Source: Pyxidicoccus fallax
Lineage (GTDB): Bacteria > Myxococcota > Myxococcia > Myxococcales > Myxococcaceae
DNA length: 53,735 nt
Assembly (NCBI RefSeq): GCF_012933655.1
Contig: NZ_JABBJJ010000043.1
Coordinates: 1 to 53,735, forward strand
Direction: 5' to 3'
The notes below the pieces were generated by a model. It worked only from the letters and a program-made list of their open reading frames with translations. It did no database searches and was not told the origin of the DNA. Below, piece after piece: positions 45,303 through 53,735 of this stretch (the stretch's first letter is position 1; every line of letters begins with the position of its first letter). The position numbers and the translations under genes were made by a program.

Positions 45303-46679
45303 ATGGATTCTTCCACTCCCACGGATGGCTACGCGCGGCGGGTCGGTCTTTTCTCCGGCGTGATGCTCGTCATCGGCGGCATCATCGGCTCGGGCATCTT
45401 CCTCAACCCCGCCATCGTCGCGCAGCGCGTGCACACGCCCGCGCTGACACTGGGGGTGTGGTTGCTCGGTGGCGGGGTGGCGCTCATCGGCGCGTTCGTC
45501 TACGGCGAATTGGGGCAGCGCATCCCGAAGGCGGGCGGCAGCTACGTCTACCTGCGCGATGCCTTCGGCGCGCTGCCGGCCTTCCTCAATGCGTGGGGAA
45601 TGATGCTCATGATTGCCACCGGGGCCATCGCCGCGGTGGCCGTGACGTTCGCCAACTACACGCTCGCGCTGACGGGGCTGGGGGAGGGCTACCGGCTTCC
45701 GCTCGCCGTCGGCGCCATCGTCCTGCTCTCCGGGGTGAACTACTTCGGTGTACGGCCCGGGGCGCTCACGCAGAACGTCTTCACCGTGCTCAAGCTGCTG
45801 GCGCTCGCGGTGCTCGTGGGGGCGGGGCTGCTGCTCGCCGGGGCCTCGCCCGCGGTGGAGGCCGCCGTTCCCCCAGAGGCGCCGGACTCGCTCGTGCTCG
45901 CCGTGGGCGCGGCGCTCGTCCCGGTGCTCTTCAGCTACGGCGGGTGGCAGCAGACGAACTTCGTGGCCGAGGAGATGGTGGACCCGGCGCGCAACCTGCC
46001 GCGCGCGCTGTTGCTCGGCGTCATCGGCGTGGTGACGGTGTACCTGCTGGCGAACCTCACCTACCTGCGCACGCTCGGCGCGACGGGGCTGGCGGCGAGC
46101 AGCGCTCCGGCGGCGGACGCGCTCGGCCAGCTGCTCGGGTCCGGGGGGCGCACGTTCATCACCGCGGGGGTGGCGCTCTCCACGTTCGGGTTCCTCAACC
46201 TCGTCATCCTCGTCTCGCCGCGCGTGTACCAGGCCATGGCCGCGGACGGGCTGTTCTTCCCGCAGCTCGCCCGGCTGCACCCGCGCTACCGCACCCCCGC
46301 CACGGCCATCGTCTTCCAGGCGGCCTGGGCCATCCTGCTCACGGGGACGGGGACGTACGGCGAGCTGCTCGACTACGTCGTCTTCGCGGACTGGCTCGTC
46401 TTCGGCGCCACGGCGGCCACGCTCTTCGTCTACCGCTCCCGCGAGCGCCGGGGGCTCGTGCCCCGCGTGGCCTACCGCGTGCCGGGCTACCCGCTCACGC
46501 CGCTGCTCTTCATCGCCGCCGCGCTGTATGTCGTGGTGGGCTCGGCGGCGTCCAACCCCCTGAACGCGCTCAAGGGCGTCTTGCTGCTTGGCGCGGGCGT
46601 GCCCGTGTTCCTGTACTGGCGGCGCAAGGGGAGCAGGGCGGCGGGTGATGAAGTCGTTTCCCAACGCCTGGGCGGATGA
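45303..46679 (+). CDS. APC family amino acid permease
   Basis: 458 residues from ATG 45303, with 12 hydrophobic segments. The first helix LFSGVMLVIGGIIGSGIFLNPAIVA has the APC GSGIF motif, and VYGELGQRIPKAGGSYVYLRDAFG follows. LFSYGGWQQTNFVAEEMVDPARNLPRALLLGV is the usual TM6-loop segment. It should import or exchange an amino acid or amine across the inner membrane. The closest subgroup looks like the LAT/SteT type, but specificity is uncertain. Its stop overlaps the next start by four bases (ATGA), so it is coupled to the GNAT gene. Confidence 0.9.
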   Translation: MDSSTPTDGYARRVGLFSGVMLVIGGIIGSGIFLNPAIVAQRVHTPALTLGVWLLGGGVALIGAFVYGELGQRIPKAGGSYVYLRDAFGALPAFLNAWGMMLMIATGAIAAVAVTFANYTLALTGLGEGYRLPLAVGAIVLLSGVNYFGVRPGALTQNVFTVLKLLALAVLVGAGLLLAGASPAVEAAVPPEAPDSLVLAVGAALVPVLFSYGGWQQTNFVAEEMVDPARNLPRALLLGVIGVVTVYLLANLTYLRTLGATGLAASSAPAADALGQLLGSGGRTFITAGVALSTFGFLNLVILVSPRVYQAMAADGLFFPQLARLHPRYRTPATAIVFQAAWAILLTGTGTYGELLDYVVFADWLVFGATAATLFVYRSRERRGLVPRVAYRVPGYPLTPLLFIAAALYVVVGSAASNPLNALKGVLLLGAGVPVFLYWRRKGSRAAGDEVVSQRLGG

Positions 46680-47524
46680 CCGTAGTCTGGGTGCAGCTAC
46701 AACCTGGAGACGGTGTGCCCATCGACGAGATTCTCGAATCCAACCAGCAGTTCCTCGGCGCCTGGCGCTTCATGGCCCGACACAATCCTCGGGGCGAGGT
46801 GCTCGACCTGCCCGACGTCCACATCGCCTCGGCCAACGGCGCGTGGATGATGCTGAACGTGGCCTTCCTCCGCGCGCCGGTGAAGTCGGCGGAGGAGCTC
46901 CAGCGTGCCGCCGCGGCGGCGGCGGGCTACTTCGTCCCCCGGGGCAACCCGTGGATGCTCGCCGTGTGCGAGGACTGGCTGCCGGCCGAGGTTCGCCCCC
47001 GCGCCGCGGAGCTGCTCGCCCCGTACGGCCTGAAGACGGGCATGGACACCACCGGCATGGTCACCGACGCGCTCGTGCCGCCCAGGCGGCCGCTGCCGGA
47101 GGTGGAGCTGCGCCAGGCCGTGGACACGAAGGGCCGCAACGATATCGCGGACATCAACGCCCATGCCTATGACGCGCCCCGGGACATGGTGCGCGCCTCG
47201 CTCGACGTGCCCGCGTACTTCGCGGGTGAGGGCCTGGGCGTGGGCTACGTGGCCTACCGCGACGGAGAGGCCGCGAGCAGCACCACCGTCTTCCCCATCG
47301 ACGGCGTCGCCTACGTCGCGCTGGTAGCGACGATGCGGCAGCACCGGAAGCTGGGCTGCGCCGAGGCCGTGCTCCGCAAGGCGCTCGACGAGATGCACCG
47401 CACGCAGGGACTGAAGCGCACGGTGCTGCATGCCACGGCGGACGGCTACCCGGTGTACCTCCGCATGGGCTACCGCGCCGTGACGCGCATCCACTTCTAC
47501 ATGGCCGCGGCGAGCCCCAGGTAG
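46676..47524 (+). CDS. GNAT family N-acetyltransferase
   Basis: 282 residues; an in-frame GTG at 46715 could be the true start. The N-terminal ~130 residues are a divergent GNAT-like or substrate domain (QQFLGAWRFMARHNPRGEVLDL). The C-terminal domain has the acetyl-CoA site: VAYVALVATMRQHRKLGCAEAVLRKALDEM (motif A) and VLHATADGYPVYLRMGYRAV (motif B). It should acetylate a small molecule or protein amine. The coupling to the permease suggests modification of an imported amino acid or amine; that link is inferred. Confidence 0.82.
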   Translation: MTVVWVQLQPGDGVPIDEILESNQQFLGAWRFMARHNPRGEVLDLPDVHIASANGAWMMLNVAFLRAPVKSAEELQRAAAAAAGYFVPRGNPWMLAVCEDWLPAEVRPRAAELLAPYGLKTGMDTTGMVTDALVPPRRPLPEVELRQAVDTKGRNDIADINAHAYDAPRDMVRASLDVPAYFAGEGLGVGYVAYRDGEAASSTTVFPIDGVAYVALVATMRQHRKLGCAEAVLRKALDEMHRTQGLKRTVLHATADGYPVYLRMGYRAVTRIHFYMAAASPR

Positions 47525-47842
47525 CGGGCGTCTCGCGGCGCCGGCCTCCATGCGCCGCATCCACTCCGCGGGCGGGGTGAAGGGAATGCACTCGCCCGTG
47601 CGGATGCGGCGGTTGGGAGGTCCTGGCGGCACCTGGCGGATGGGCGGGACGTTCTCGGTATGGGCGACGAAGGAGAAGCCGCCCTGGAGGTCGGCGCGGA
47701 ACGCGCACCTGGGACGGCTTCGCACGGCCCACGCCTCTGCTACACTCCGGTCTCGGGGCGGCTCTGGGTGTGCTTCCTTCTCACTCCCTATGGGTAGTGC
47801 ATCCGCTCTCCGCCCCACTTCTTCCCTCTCGCCGGAGGCACG
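47525..47842. other. 318-base gap between the GNAT and RING genes
   Basis: The gap holds a coding-like segment on the minus strand (about 47530-47725, see its own entry). The AT-richer last 100 bases should carry the promoter of the RING gene. GGAGG at 47833-47837 is its ribosome site. I see no complete gene. Confidence 0.5.
47530..47725 (-). pseudogene. Possible coding relic on the minus strand
   Basis: One minus-strand frame has protein-like content and strong third-position GC bias for ~55 codons: RADLQGGFSFVAHTENVPPI, then GPPNRRIRTGECIPFTPPAEW. It runs into the antisense of the GNAT gene without a stop, which no real gene would do. It may be a decayed or frameshifted gene end, or a short gene whose stop lies in another frame. 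No family recognised. Confidence 0.3.
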
Positions 47843-50461
47843 GTGACTTCGCCCGCGCTCGACCCGTCCGGAACTGCGGGGCCCGTCGCGGCCCTGATGC
47901 TGTGGAAGACGTCTCGCGTCTTCCTTCCCCCGGTGCCCGCCGGCAGCCAGCCCTCTCCCGAGGGACGTGAGGGCGTGCGCGTGCTCGAGGCGGACCTGCT
48001 CGCGTTGGGCTACACGCTGTCCGGACCGCTCCAGGACGCGCTCGCCGCGCTTCCCCCCACGATGCTCGCCGCGGTGGGGCGCTTCGTGTGGTTCGAGCTC
48101 CAGCGGACGCTCGGTGGGGACCGGCCCTTCGCGGCCCACTTCCTGGGCTTCCCCGGCAGTGTCCCTCGTGACACCGACTCGGTGTACAGGCAGCGCATGC
48201 TCGTGTTGCTCTTCCAGGAGTACGAGCAACCCTGCATCCACTGCGGAAAGGTGGACACGGTGCGGGCCATCGACCCGTGTGCCCACGTCGTCTGCACGCG
48301 CTGCTTCGACCCGAGCGAGACGAGCGTGTGCCCCATCTGCCACCGGCGCGTCTCTCCGGGGCAGCCCTACTTCCAGCCGGTGACGCACCCTTCCACCCGG
48401 GGCCTCTACGTGCGCCGGCACGGGCGCACGACGCGGCTGTCGCTCGGCACGGACCTGGAGGCCGCCGCTCGGGAGATGCTGCAGCGGCTGCTCTCACGTG
48501 CCACCGTCCTCCGCCCGGACGAGATGGACTCGGTCCGCACGCTCGTCTCCGCCTTCCGATTGAAGGTGCTCGGCTGGCTTCCGCAGCGCATCCCCGTGAA
48601 GGAGACGCTGGCCGAGGTCATCGGCCTGCTACTGAGGCGGGAACCCGAGGCCATGGGTGACGTGCTGAGCGGTGCCGCCGCGCACCTGAAGACCGCGACG
48701 GATGTCCTCCGGGTGCTCGTCGCGTGGGCCGGGGGAAACCCCGACCTGACGGTGAAGGTGCCGCTCAAGAGCCACCCGCGCCCGCTGCGGCGCGCCGTGC
48801 TGGAGCTGCTGGCGGGGCTCCCGCCGCTGAACCTCACCGAGGACGTGCACCGCCACCCCGGCCTCTGGAAGGCCATGGCCGGGCAGCTCCACGTCTTCGA
48901 GCGCTGGAGCGACCATCCGGATGTCGCGCTCGCCTTCGCCACGCTGCGCGGCACGGTGCTGAAGCCGGAGACGGACTTCGGCCAGGCGCTGCTCGCCCGG
49001 GCCCGCGCGCTTCCCGACGCCTTCCAGCTCCGCGCCTCGGAGCAGGGCTTCACGGTGCGCTTCCGGTCCTGGAGCGCGCAGGTGGAGAAGGCGCTGGAGC
49101 TGCGGGACATGGACGGGCTGCTGCGGCTGTTGCGGCAGCGGCCCGGCGAGCTGCTGCGCCGGCTGGACCATGTGACGCGCACGGCGCTGAGTGGAGCGGA
49201 CGGCGCCGCTCGCGAGCGGAAGCTCGTCGCCGCGCTGGAGGCGGTGGCACCGCGCGCCGCGCCCGGGCTCCTGCTCACCGTCGCCGCGCATCTTCGACGG
49301 CGGCACGCGCCCTTCGCGCGGCGGGTGTTCTTCCCCAAGGGTGAGGCCACCCATGCCTGGGGCGCCGCGGACCGGCGGCCGCTGCTGCCCGGGGATATGC
49401 TCGGGCAGCTCGTCGGAACGCTGGAGCGGGAGCTGCTGGTGCGCGCGGAGGGGCTCCCGGCGCTGCCGCAGGCGCTACTCGACGAGAAGCTCGGCGACCT
49501 GCTCGTTCCCCTCTCGGAGAAGACCGCGTCGCGCGCGCTGGTGGCGGTGCCGCGCGGCAGCGTGCTGGAGCTGCCCGAGGGCGAGCACCTGCGCTTCTTC
49601 GTGCACTGGACGGAGCCGAAGGGCGAGTCGGTGGACCTCGACCTGTCGGTGGCGCTCTACGATGCCCGGTGGTGGCTCGTGTCGCTGTGCGACTTCACGC
49701 AGCTGCGCCTGCCGCAGGACGCCGCCGTGCACTCGGGAGACGTCACCTCCGGGACGCCGCCGCTCGGGGGCGCCGAGTTCCTGGATGTGAATACCCCCGA
49801 GCTGCTGAAGCAGGGCGTGCGCTACGCGGTGCCGGTGGTGTTCTCCTACGACGGCGTTCCCTTCGACCGCATGGAGGACGCCTTCGCGGGCTTCATGGTG
49901 CGCGAGGGCCCGAGCGGGCCGCACTTCGACGCGTCCACGGTGGAGCAGCGCTTCGACCTGCAGGGGAGCGCGATGATTTCGGTGCCCCTCGTCATCGACC
50001 TGGTGGAGCGCCGGATGCGCTGGGTGGACGTGAAGGTGCCGGCCGACGGCAGCTTCCACAGCGTGCGGCGCTCGCGTGGGGAGCTCGCCCACTTCGGCAA
50101 GGACACGATGGACTACTTCGGCACCGGCTCGAGGCCGACGCTCTGGGAGCTGGCCTGCCTGCATGCCGCCGCACGCACCCGCAAGGTGCACGTGCGCCGC
50201 CGCGATGGGAGCGTGGTCGTCCTCACACGGGCACCGGACGAGGACACGGGTCACTTCCTGCGAAGGGTGCGCCGCCTGGAGGACGCGCGGGCGGTGCCGC
50301 GGCTGGAGCTGGGGAGTGCGCCCACCTTCTTCGCGGGCCTCTCCGACGAGCCCTCGCTACCGGAGGGGAGCGAGGGGTACGCGCTCCACTTCCGTCACAC
50401 GGACGCCGGGCAGGTGAAGCGGCTGGCCGCGGGCGACCTGGTGGCGGCGCTGCGGAAGTAG
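47843..50461 (+). CDS. MXAN_6230/SCO0930 family RING-finger and TerD-like protein
   Basis: 872 residues from GTG 47843, with GGAGG 5 bases upstream. A complete C3HC4 RING is at 131-166: Cys131-x2-Cys134, Cys146-x-His148, Cys151-x2-Cys154, Cys163-x2-Cys166. A long helical region (about 200-560) follows. The C-terminal part (about 590-730) resembles TerD/CABP calcium-stress domains: ESVDLDLSVALYDARWWLVS, DAAVHSGDVTSGTPPLGGAE, VVFSYDGVPFDRMEDAFAGF. It ends with a ~100-residue segment. Such RING proteins are rare in bacteria and occur in Myxococcus and Streptomyces. A ubiquitin-like ligase or scaffold role is not established. Cytoplasmic. Confidence 0.85.
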   Translation: MTSPALDPSGTAGPVAALMLWKTSRVFLPPVPAGSQPSPEGREGVRVLEADLLALGYTLSGPLQDALAALPPTMLAAVGRFVWFELQRTLGGDRPFAAHFLGFPGSVPRDTDSVYRQRMLVLLFQEYEQPCIHCGKVDTVRAIDPCAHVVCTRCFDPSETSVCPICHRRVSPGQPYFQPVTHPSTRGLYVRRHGRTTRLSLGTDLEAAAREMLQRLLSRATVLRPDEMDSVRTLVSAFRLKVLGWLPQRIPVKETLAEVIGLLLRREPEAMGDVLSGAAAHLKTATDVLRVLVAWAGGNPDLTVKVPLKSHPRPLRRAVLELLAGLPPLNLTEDVHRHPGLWKAMAGQLHVFERWSDHPDVALAFATLRGTVLKPETDFGQALLARARALPDAFQLRASEQGFTVRFRSWSAQVEKALELRDMDGLLRLLRQRPGELLRRLDHVTRTALSGADGAARERKLVAALEAVAPRAAPGLLLTVAAHLRRRHAPFARRVFFPKGEATHAWGAADRRPLLPGDMLGQLVGTLERELLVRAEGLPALPQALLDEKLGDLLVPLSEKTASRALVAVPRGSVLELPEGEHLRFFVHWTEPKGESVDLDLSVALYDARWWLVSLCDFTQLRLPQDAAVHSGDVTSGTPPLGGAEFLDVNTPELLKQGVRYAVPVVFSYDGVPFDRMEDAFAGFMVREGPSGPHFDASTVEQRFDLQGSAMISVPLVIDLVERRMRWVDVKVPADGSFHSVRRSRGELAHFGKDTMDYFGTGSRPTLWELACLHAAARTRKVHVRRRDGSVVVLTRAPDEDTGHFLRRVRRLEDARAVPRLELGSAPTFFAGLSDEPSLPEGSEGYALHFRHTDAGQVKRLAAGDLVAALRK

Positions 50462-50500
50462 GCCCGCCACGGATGGCCGGGGCGCGGAGCCTCGGACGCG
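50461..50500 (+). repeat. 40-bp direct repeat, copy 1
   Basis: First of two copies (GGCCCGCCACGG...TCGGACGCG) starting at the last base of the RING gene stop codon. It matches the second copy at 38 of 40 positions; the start-to-start distance is 66 bases. Confidence 0.75.
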
Positions 50501-50526
50501 GGTCCGGTCCTGGCACCGCGGAAGGA

Positions 50527-50566
50527 GGCCCGCCACGGGTGGCCGGGGCGCGGAGCTTCGGACGCG
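50527..50566 (+). repeat. 40-bp direct repeat, copy 2
   Basis: Second copy of the repeat, differing from the first by A-to-G and C-to-T changes. It lies in the 268-base gap before the amidohydrolase gene, where no gene is visible. Possibly a tandem duplication or a recurrent intergenic element of this genome. Confidence 0.75.
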
Positions 50567-50729
50567 TGCCCGCGCGTACGCGGTGGCTGCCGCGCACGGG
50601 GTGAAGCCGGGAGCGTACGGAGCGACTGAGCGGGCGACCGTCGCCTCCCGGTGGGCTCGTCACGGGGAAACGCGGCTCGTAGGATTCCGCCCGCGCCGCT
50701 TCGCCCACCGTGCGCCAGGAGTCGCTCCC

Positions 50730-51761
<1,032 letters not shown>

Positions 51762-51767
51762 GGCGCC

Positions 51768-52205
51768 TCACTCCTGCTTCTTGAAGGGGAGGTGCAGCAT
51801 GCTCCACAGGGTGCGGAGCCGGTGGAAGGCGGGGTAGCCGTCATTTCCGAACCGCTCGCGCGTGCTCTCGTCCAGGTACATGTCGTAGATGCTCACCACG
51901 CGGACCTCCTCTCCGCTCCAGAACGCGAACTCCCACGTCCCGGCGTCCTCCATGATGAAGGCGGGAGGCACCGGGGGCGGAAGCCCTTCGAGGAGGCTTC
52001 GAATCCTGCTCATGGCGGACTCATTGAAGCGGTGCTCCGCCTGCTCCGAGTGCCGAACGTGCCCAGGGGAGCTGAACCACCAGCGCTGGTAGTACGCCAA
52101 TCCCGAAGCGGTGAGTTGGAGGGTCGACGACCCGAGCTCCGGATCGAATCCGGGCGTGCGGGAGATGACGATGAGGTCGCTCTTCTTGAGTCTGTCGTCG
52201 GCCAT
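51768..52205 (-). CDS. Hypothetical protein, second gene of a small pair
   Basis: 145 residues (MADDRLKKSDLIVISRTPGF, SGLAYYQRWWFSSPGH, WEFAFWSGEEVRVVSIYDMYLDE, HRLRTLWSMLHLPFKKQE). Probably a soluble alpha/beta protein with no signal peptide. It starts 9 bases after the stop of the 144-residue gene, so they form an operon. The sizes and Trp/acidic-rich sequences resemble immunity proteins of polymorphic toxins, but no toxin is visible in the window. No family recognised. Confidence 0.65.
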   Translation of the reverse strand: MADDRLKKSDLIVISRTPGFDPELGSSTLQLTASGLAYYQRWWFSSPGHVRHSEQAEHRFNESAMSRIRSLLEGLPPPVPPAFIMEDAGTWEFAFWSGEEVRVVSIYDMYLDESTRERFGNDGYPAFHRLRTLWSMLHLPFKKQE

Positions 52206-52214
52206 GTCCGCTCC

Positions 52215-52649
52215 TCAGTATTCGAAGTCGTGAGCGAGGCGCTCCCAGTCGAGCGCCTTCAGGTGTTCCTCCACCCCCGGGGCGATGGGGAACGCGAACG
52301 AATCCTGGAGCCAGACCACGACCAGCTCGGAGGCATCACAGTTCTTGTCCCTGGCTGGCTGGAATGAGCGGAAGCGCCCGACACAGGCGATGGGCGGCAG
52401 TGCCGCGGGCTCTCCGAACGGGTACGGCCGGAGCCGCTCCGACATCTCGATGGGCGTCTCGCGCGGAGTCACCAGGTAGGGCTCCCCGGCCTTCAGGTTC
52501 CGCGCTTCTTCCAGCAGGCGTCCCAGGATGCCCTGGTTCATCTTCTTCGTGGGCGCTCCCTCCAGCAGTCCTTCGTACACGTGGGACTGGTCGAGCGCCC
52601 GGAGATGGATGATGCGGCCCGTCGCCAACTCCAGGCTGTACGTATCCAT
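52215..52649 (-). CDS. Hypothetical protein, first gene of a small pair (immunity-like)
   Basis: 144 residues from ATG 52649, with AGGA upstream. The sequence MDTYSLELATGRIIHLRALD, KAGEPYLVTPRETPIEMS, CVGRFRSFQPARDKNCDASE and VVVWLQDSFAFPI with the end LKALDWERLAHDFEY is typical of the many small alpha/beta hypotheticals that accompany toxins or membrane proteins in Myxococcus. The gene is followed 9 bases later by the 145-residue gene and preceded by the LysR stop 26 bases upstream, so LysR and this pair may form one transcription unit. Function unknown. Confidence 0.65.
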   Translation of the reverse strand: MDTYSLELATGRIIHLRALDQSHVYEGLLEGAPTKKMNQGILGRLLEEARNLKAGEPYLVTPRETPIEMSERLRPYPFGEPAALPPIACVGRFRSFQPARDKNCDASELVVVWLQDSFAFPIAPGVEEHLKALDWERLAHDFEY

Positions 52650-52675
52650 GATGTCCTGATGGAAGGATGAAGGTT

Positions 52676-53572
52676 TCAGCTCGGTCGCTCGCCCCGCAGC
52701 CGGGCGCCTTCGTGTTGAAAGACCTCCACCACGAGGTCGATGGCCGCACGCACGCGGGGCGCGTGTTGGAGGTCCGGATGCACGGCGAGCCAGGCTTCGC
52801 GCCGGGGCAGGTCCTCCACACGCGAGAGCCTGACCAGCCCTGACACGCCGTCCGCGAGGTAGCAGGGCAGCACCGTGAGCCCCACCCCCTGGCGCGCGGC
52901 CTCCAGCAGCGCGTAGCGGCTGTTGCTGCGCAGGGCGAAGGGAGCCCCGTTCCCCGCGCGCTCCAGCCACTGCTGCTCCGGCGTGTGGGCCAGGGACTCG
53001 TCGTAGCCGAGCAGTGCGTGTTCGTGCAGCGCGTCCAGCCGGGGACGCCCGTGCCGGCGCACGTAGGTCCGGGAACCGTACAGCGCGAGGGAGAACTCGC
53101 CCAGCTTGCGTGCCATGAGCGTGTCCTCCTGGGGCCGGAACAGCCGCACCGCCACGTCCGCCTCGCGGCGCGAGAGGTTGAGCACCTGGGTGGCCGCCCG
53201 CAGTTCCAGACGCAGCGCTGGGTAGCGCTCGCGCCAGGCGGGCAGGTGGGGCGCGAGGATGTGGCTCACGACCGTCTCGGGCGCGGTGATGCGCACGCTC
53301 CCGGAGACCTGCACGTCCGCTCCGGCGAGCTGGCGCTCCAGCGTGGTGGCCGTCTCGTCGATGTGCTTCGCGGCCTGGACGGCCTGCTCACCGGCCACCG
53401 TCAGGCGCATGCCTCCCGGGGCCTTCTCCAGGAGGCGCACGCCCACGGCGCGCTCCAGCGCCGTCAGCCGGCGTCCCACCGTCGCCGCGTCCACGCGCAG
53501 CCTGCGCGCCGCCGCCGCGAGCGAGCCTCCCTCATGCACCGCGAGCAGATAGCGCAGGTCGTTCCAGTCCAC
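52676..53572 (-). CDS. LysR-type transcriptional regulator
   Basis: 298 residues from GTG 53572 (VDWNDLRYLLAVHEGGSLAAAARRLRVDAATVGRRLTALERAVGVRLL). The winged helix and the effector domain (DVQVSGSVRITAPETVVSHILAPHLP, SRREADVAVRLFRPQEDTLMARKLGEF) match the family. An open frame extends upstream to the contig edge, but those residues (MYKRQGVED...) come from sequencing adapter and must be discarded. It could regulate the downstream small gene pair or a gene past the contig end. Confidence 0.88.
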   Translation of the reverse strand: MDWNDLRYLLAVHEGGSLAAAARRLRVDAATVGRRLTALERAVGVRLLEKAPGGMRLTVAGEQAVQAAKHIDETATTLERQLAGADVQVSGSVRITAPETVVSHILAPHLPAWRERYPALRLELRAATQVLNLSRREADVAVRLFRPQEDTLMARKLGEFSLALYGSRTYVRRHGRPRLDALHEHALLGYDESLAHTPEQQWLERAGNGAPFALRSNSRYALLEAARQGVGLTVLPCYLADGVSGLVRLSRVEDLPRREAWLAVHPDLQHAPRVRAAIDLVVEVFQHEGARLRGERPS

Positions 53573-53707
53573 CCCTGCATTCTCGCATGGCTGCCCCCGC
53601 GCTCCTGCCCGTTCCGCGCGGAGGCTCCGGGTGGCACATCCAGGCCGCATCGGCACGGTGGCCTCCGCTCCGTGCCGAAGACAGGAGCCCCACATGTCCT
53701 CCACACC

Positions 53708-53735
53708 CTGTCTCTTATACACACCTGACGCTGCC
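53708..53735 (+). other. Sequencing adapter (Tn5/Nextera mosaic end) contamination
   Basis: CTGTCTCTTATACACA followed by CCTGACGCTGCC matches the transposon mosaic end plus adapter tail at 27 of 28 positions; position 53724 is C instead of T. It runs to the very end of the window. Translated, it yields the MYKRQ and MCIRD starts known as adapter artefacts in protein databases. It is not genomic. Confidence 0.95.

Noticed and set aside
53573..53722. N-terminal extension MYKRQ... of the LysR frame
   Set aside because: The first residues are translated adapter sequence and the rest has no LysR similarity; the real start is GTG 53572.

Overview
The window looks like one end of a draft contig from a myxobacterium of the Myxococcaceae (Myxococcus, Corallococcus or Pyxidicoccus type). 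It is very GC-rich with strong third-position GC. It carries family signatures typical of that group: an HRDVSPQN-type Ser/Thr kinase with a PEGA tail, many lipoproteins, a MXAN_6230/SCO0930-type RING-finger protein, a myxochelin-type iron-uptake locus and an ECF42 sigma factor. The last 28 bases match the Tn5/Nextera sequencing adapter at 27 of 28 positions, so the right edge is an assembly artefact. The left edge cuts a gene inside a Pro-Thr repeat. I found no rRNA, tRNA, CRISPR array, transposase or prophage. This is mostly ordinary chromosome with several unusual proteins.

Layout. 1-6.9 kb: truncated secreted protein, NCS2 purine permease, M20 peptidase, a frameshifted relic, a small exported protein, glutathione transferase, SDR oxidoreductase and a Crp/Fnr regulator. 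7-12.1 kb: PhoD-like phosphatase, Ser/Thr kinase, and an ABC-2 exporter (permease plus ATPase). 12.2-15.5 kb: a translationally coupled AAA ATPase/DUF4276 pair resembling OLD/TOPRIM defence modules, then a DUF1444-like membrane protein. 15.5-21.6 kb: iron-uptake locus, with a perfect 27-bp Fur-type palindrome in front of an overlapping operon (DUF3325-like, DUF3649-like, PepSY-TM, MxcI-like lipoprotein) and a convergent TonB-dependent receptor that carries its own TonB C-terminal domain.

21.8-28 kb: a 1183-residue ceramidase-metallophosphoesterase fusion, an Ig-like/TM/LamG protein and a membrane metallophosphoesterase, all on the same strand. 28.2-33 kb: DNRLRE lipoprotein and a coupled pair of coiled-coil lipoproteins. 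33-41 kb: four regulatory units: LysR with a divergent NAD(P)-dependent epimerase; a two-domain hypothetical; YciI/DGPF protein with ECF42 sigma factor behind an apparent autoregulated ECF42 promoter; and, after EttA, TetR with a divergent glyoxalase-like gene sharing two 17-bp operators. 41-47.5 kb: small protein, vanadium-haloperoxidase-like protein, acyltransferase 3, cupin, lipoprotein, APC permease and GNAT. 47.5-53.7 kb: a possible coding relic, RING-TerD-like protein, acetylpolyamine amidohydrolase, two small paired hypotheticals (possibly immunity-like) and a LysR regulator next to the adapter.

The strongest candidates for undescribed biology are the ceramidase-phosphoesterase fusion with its neighbours, the RING-TerD-like protein, the AAA/DUF4276 pair and the TonB-domain/receptor fusion.
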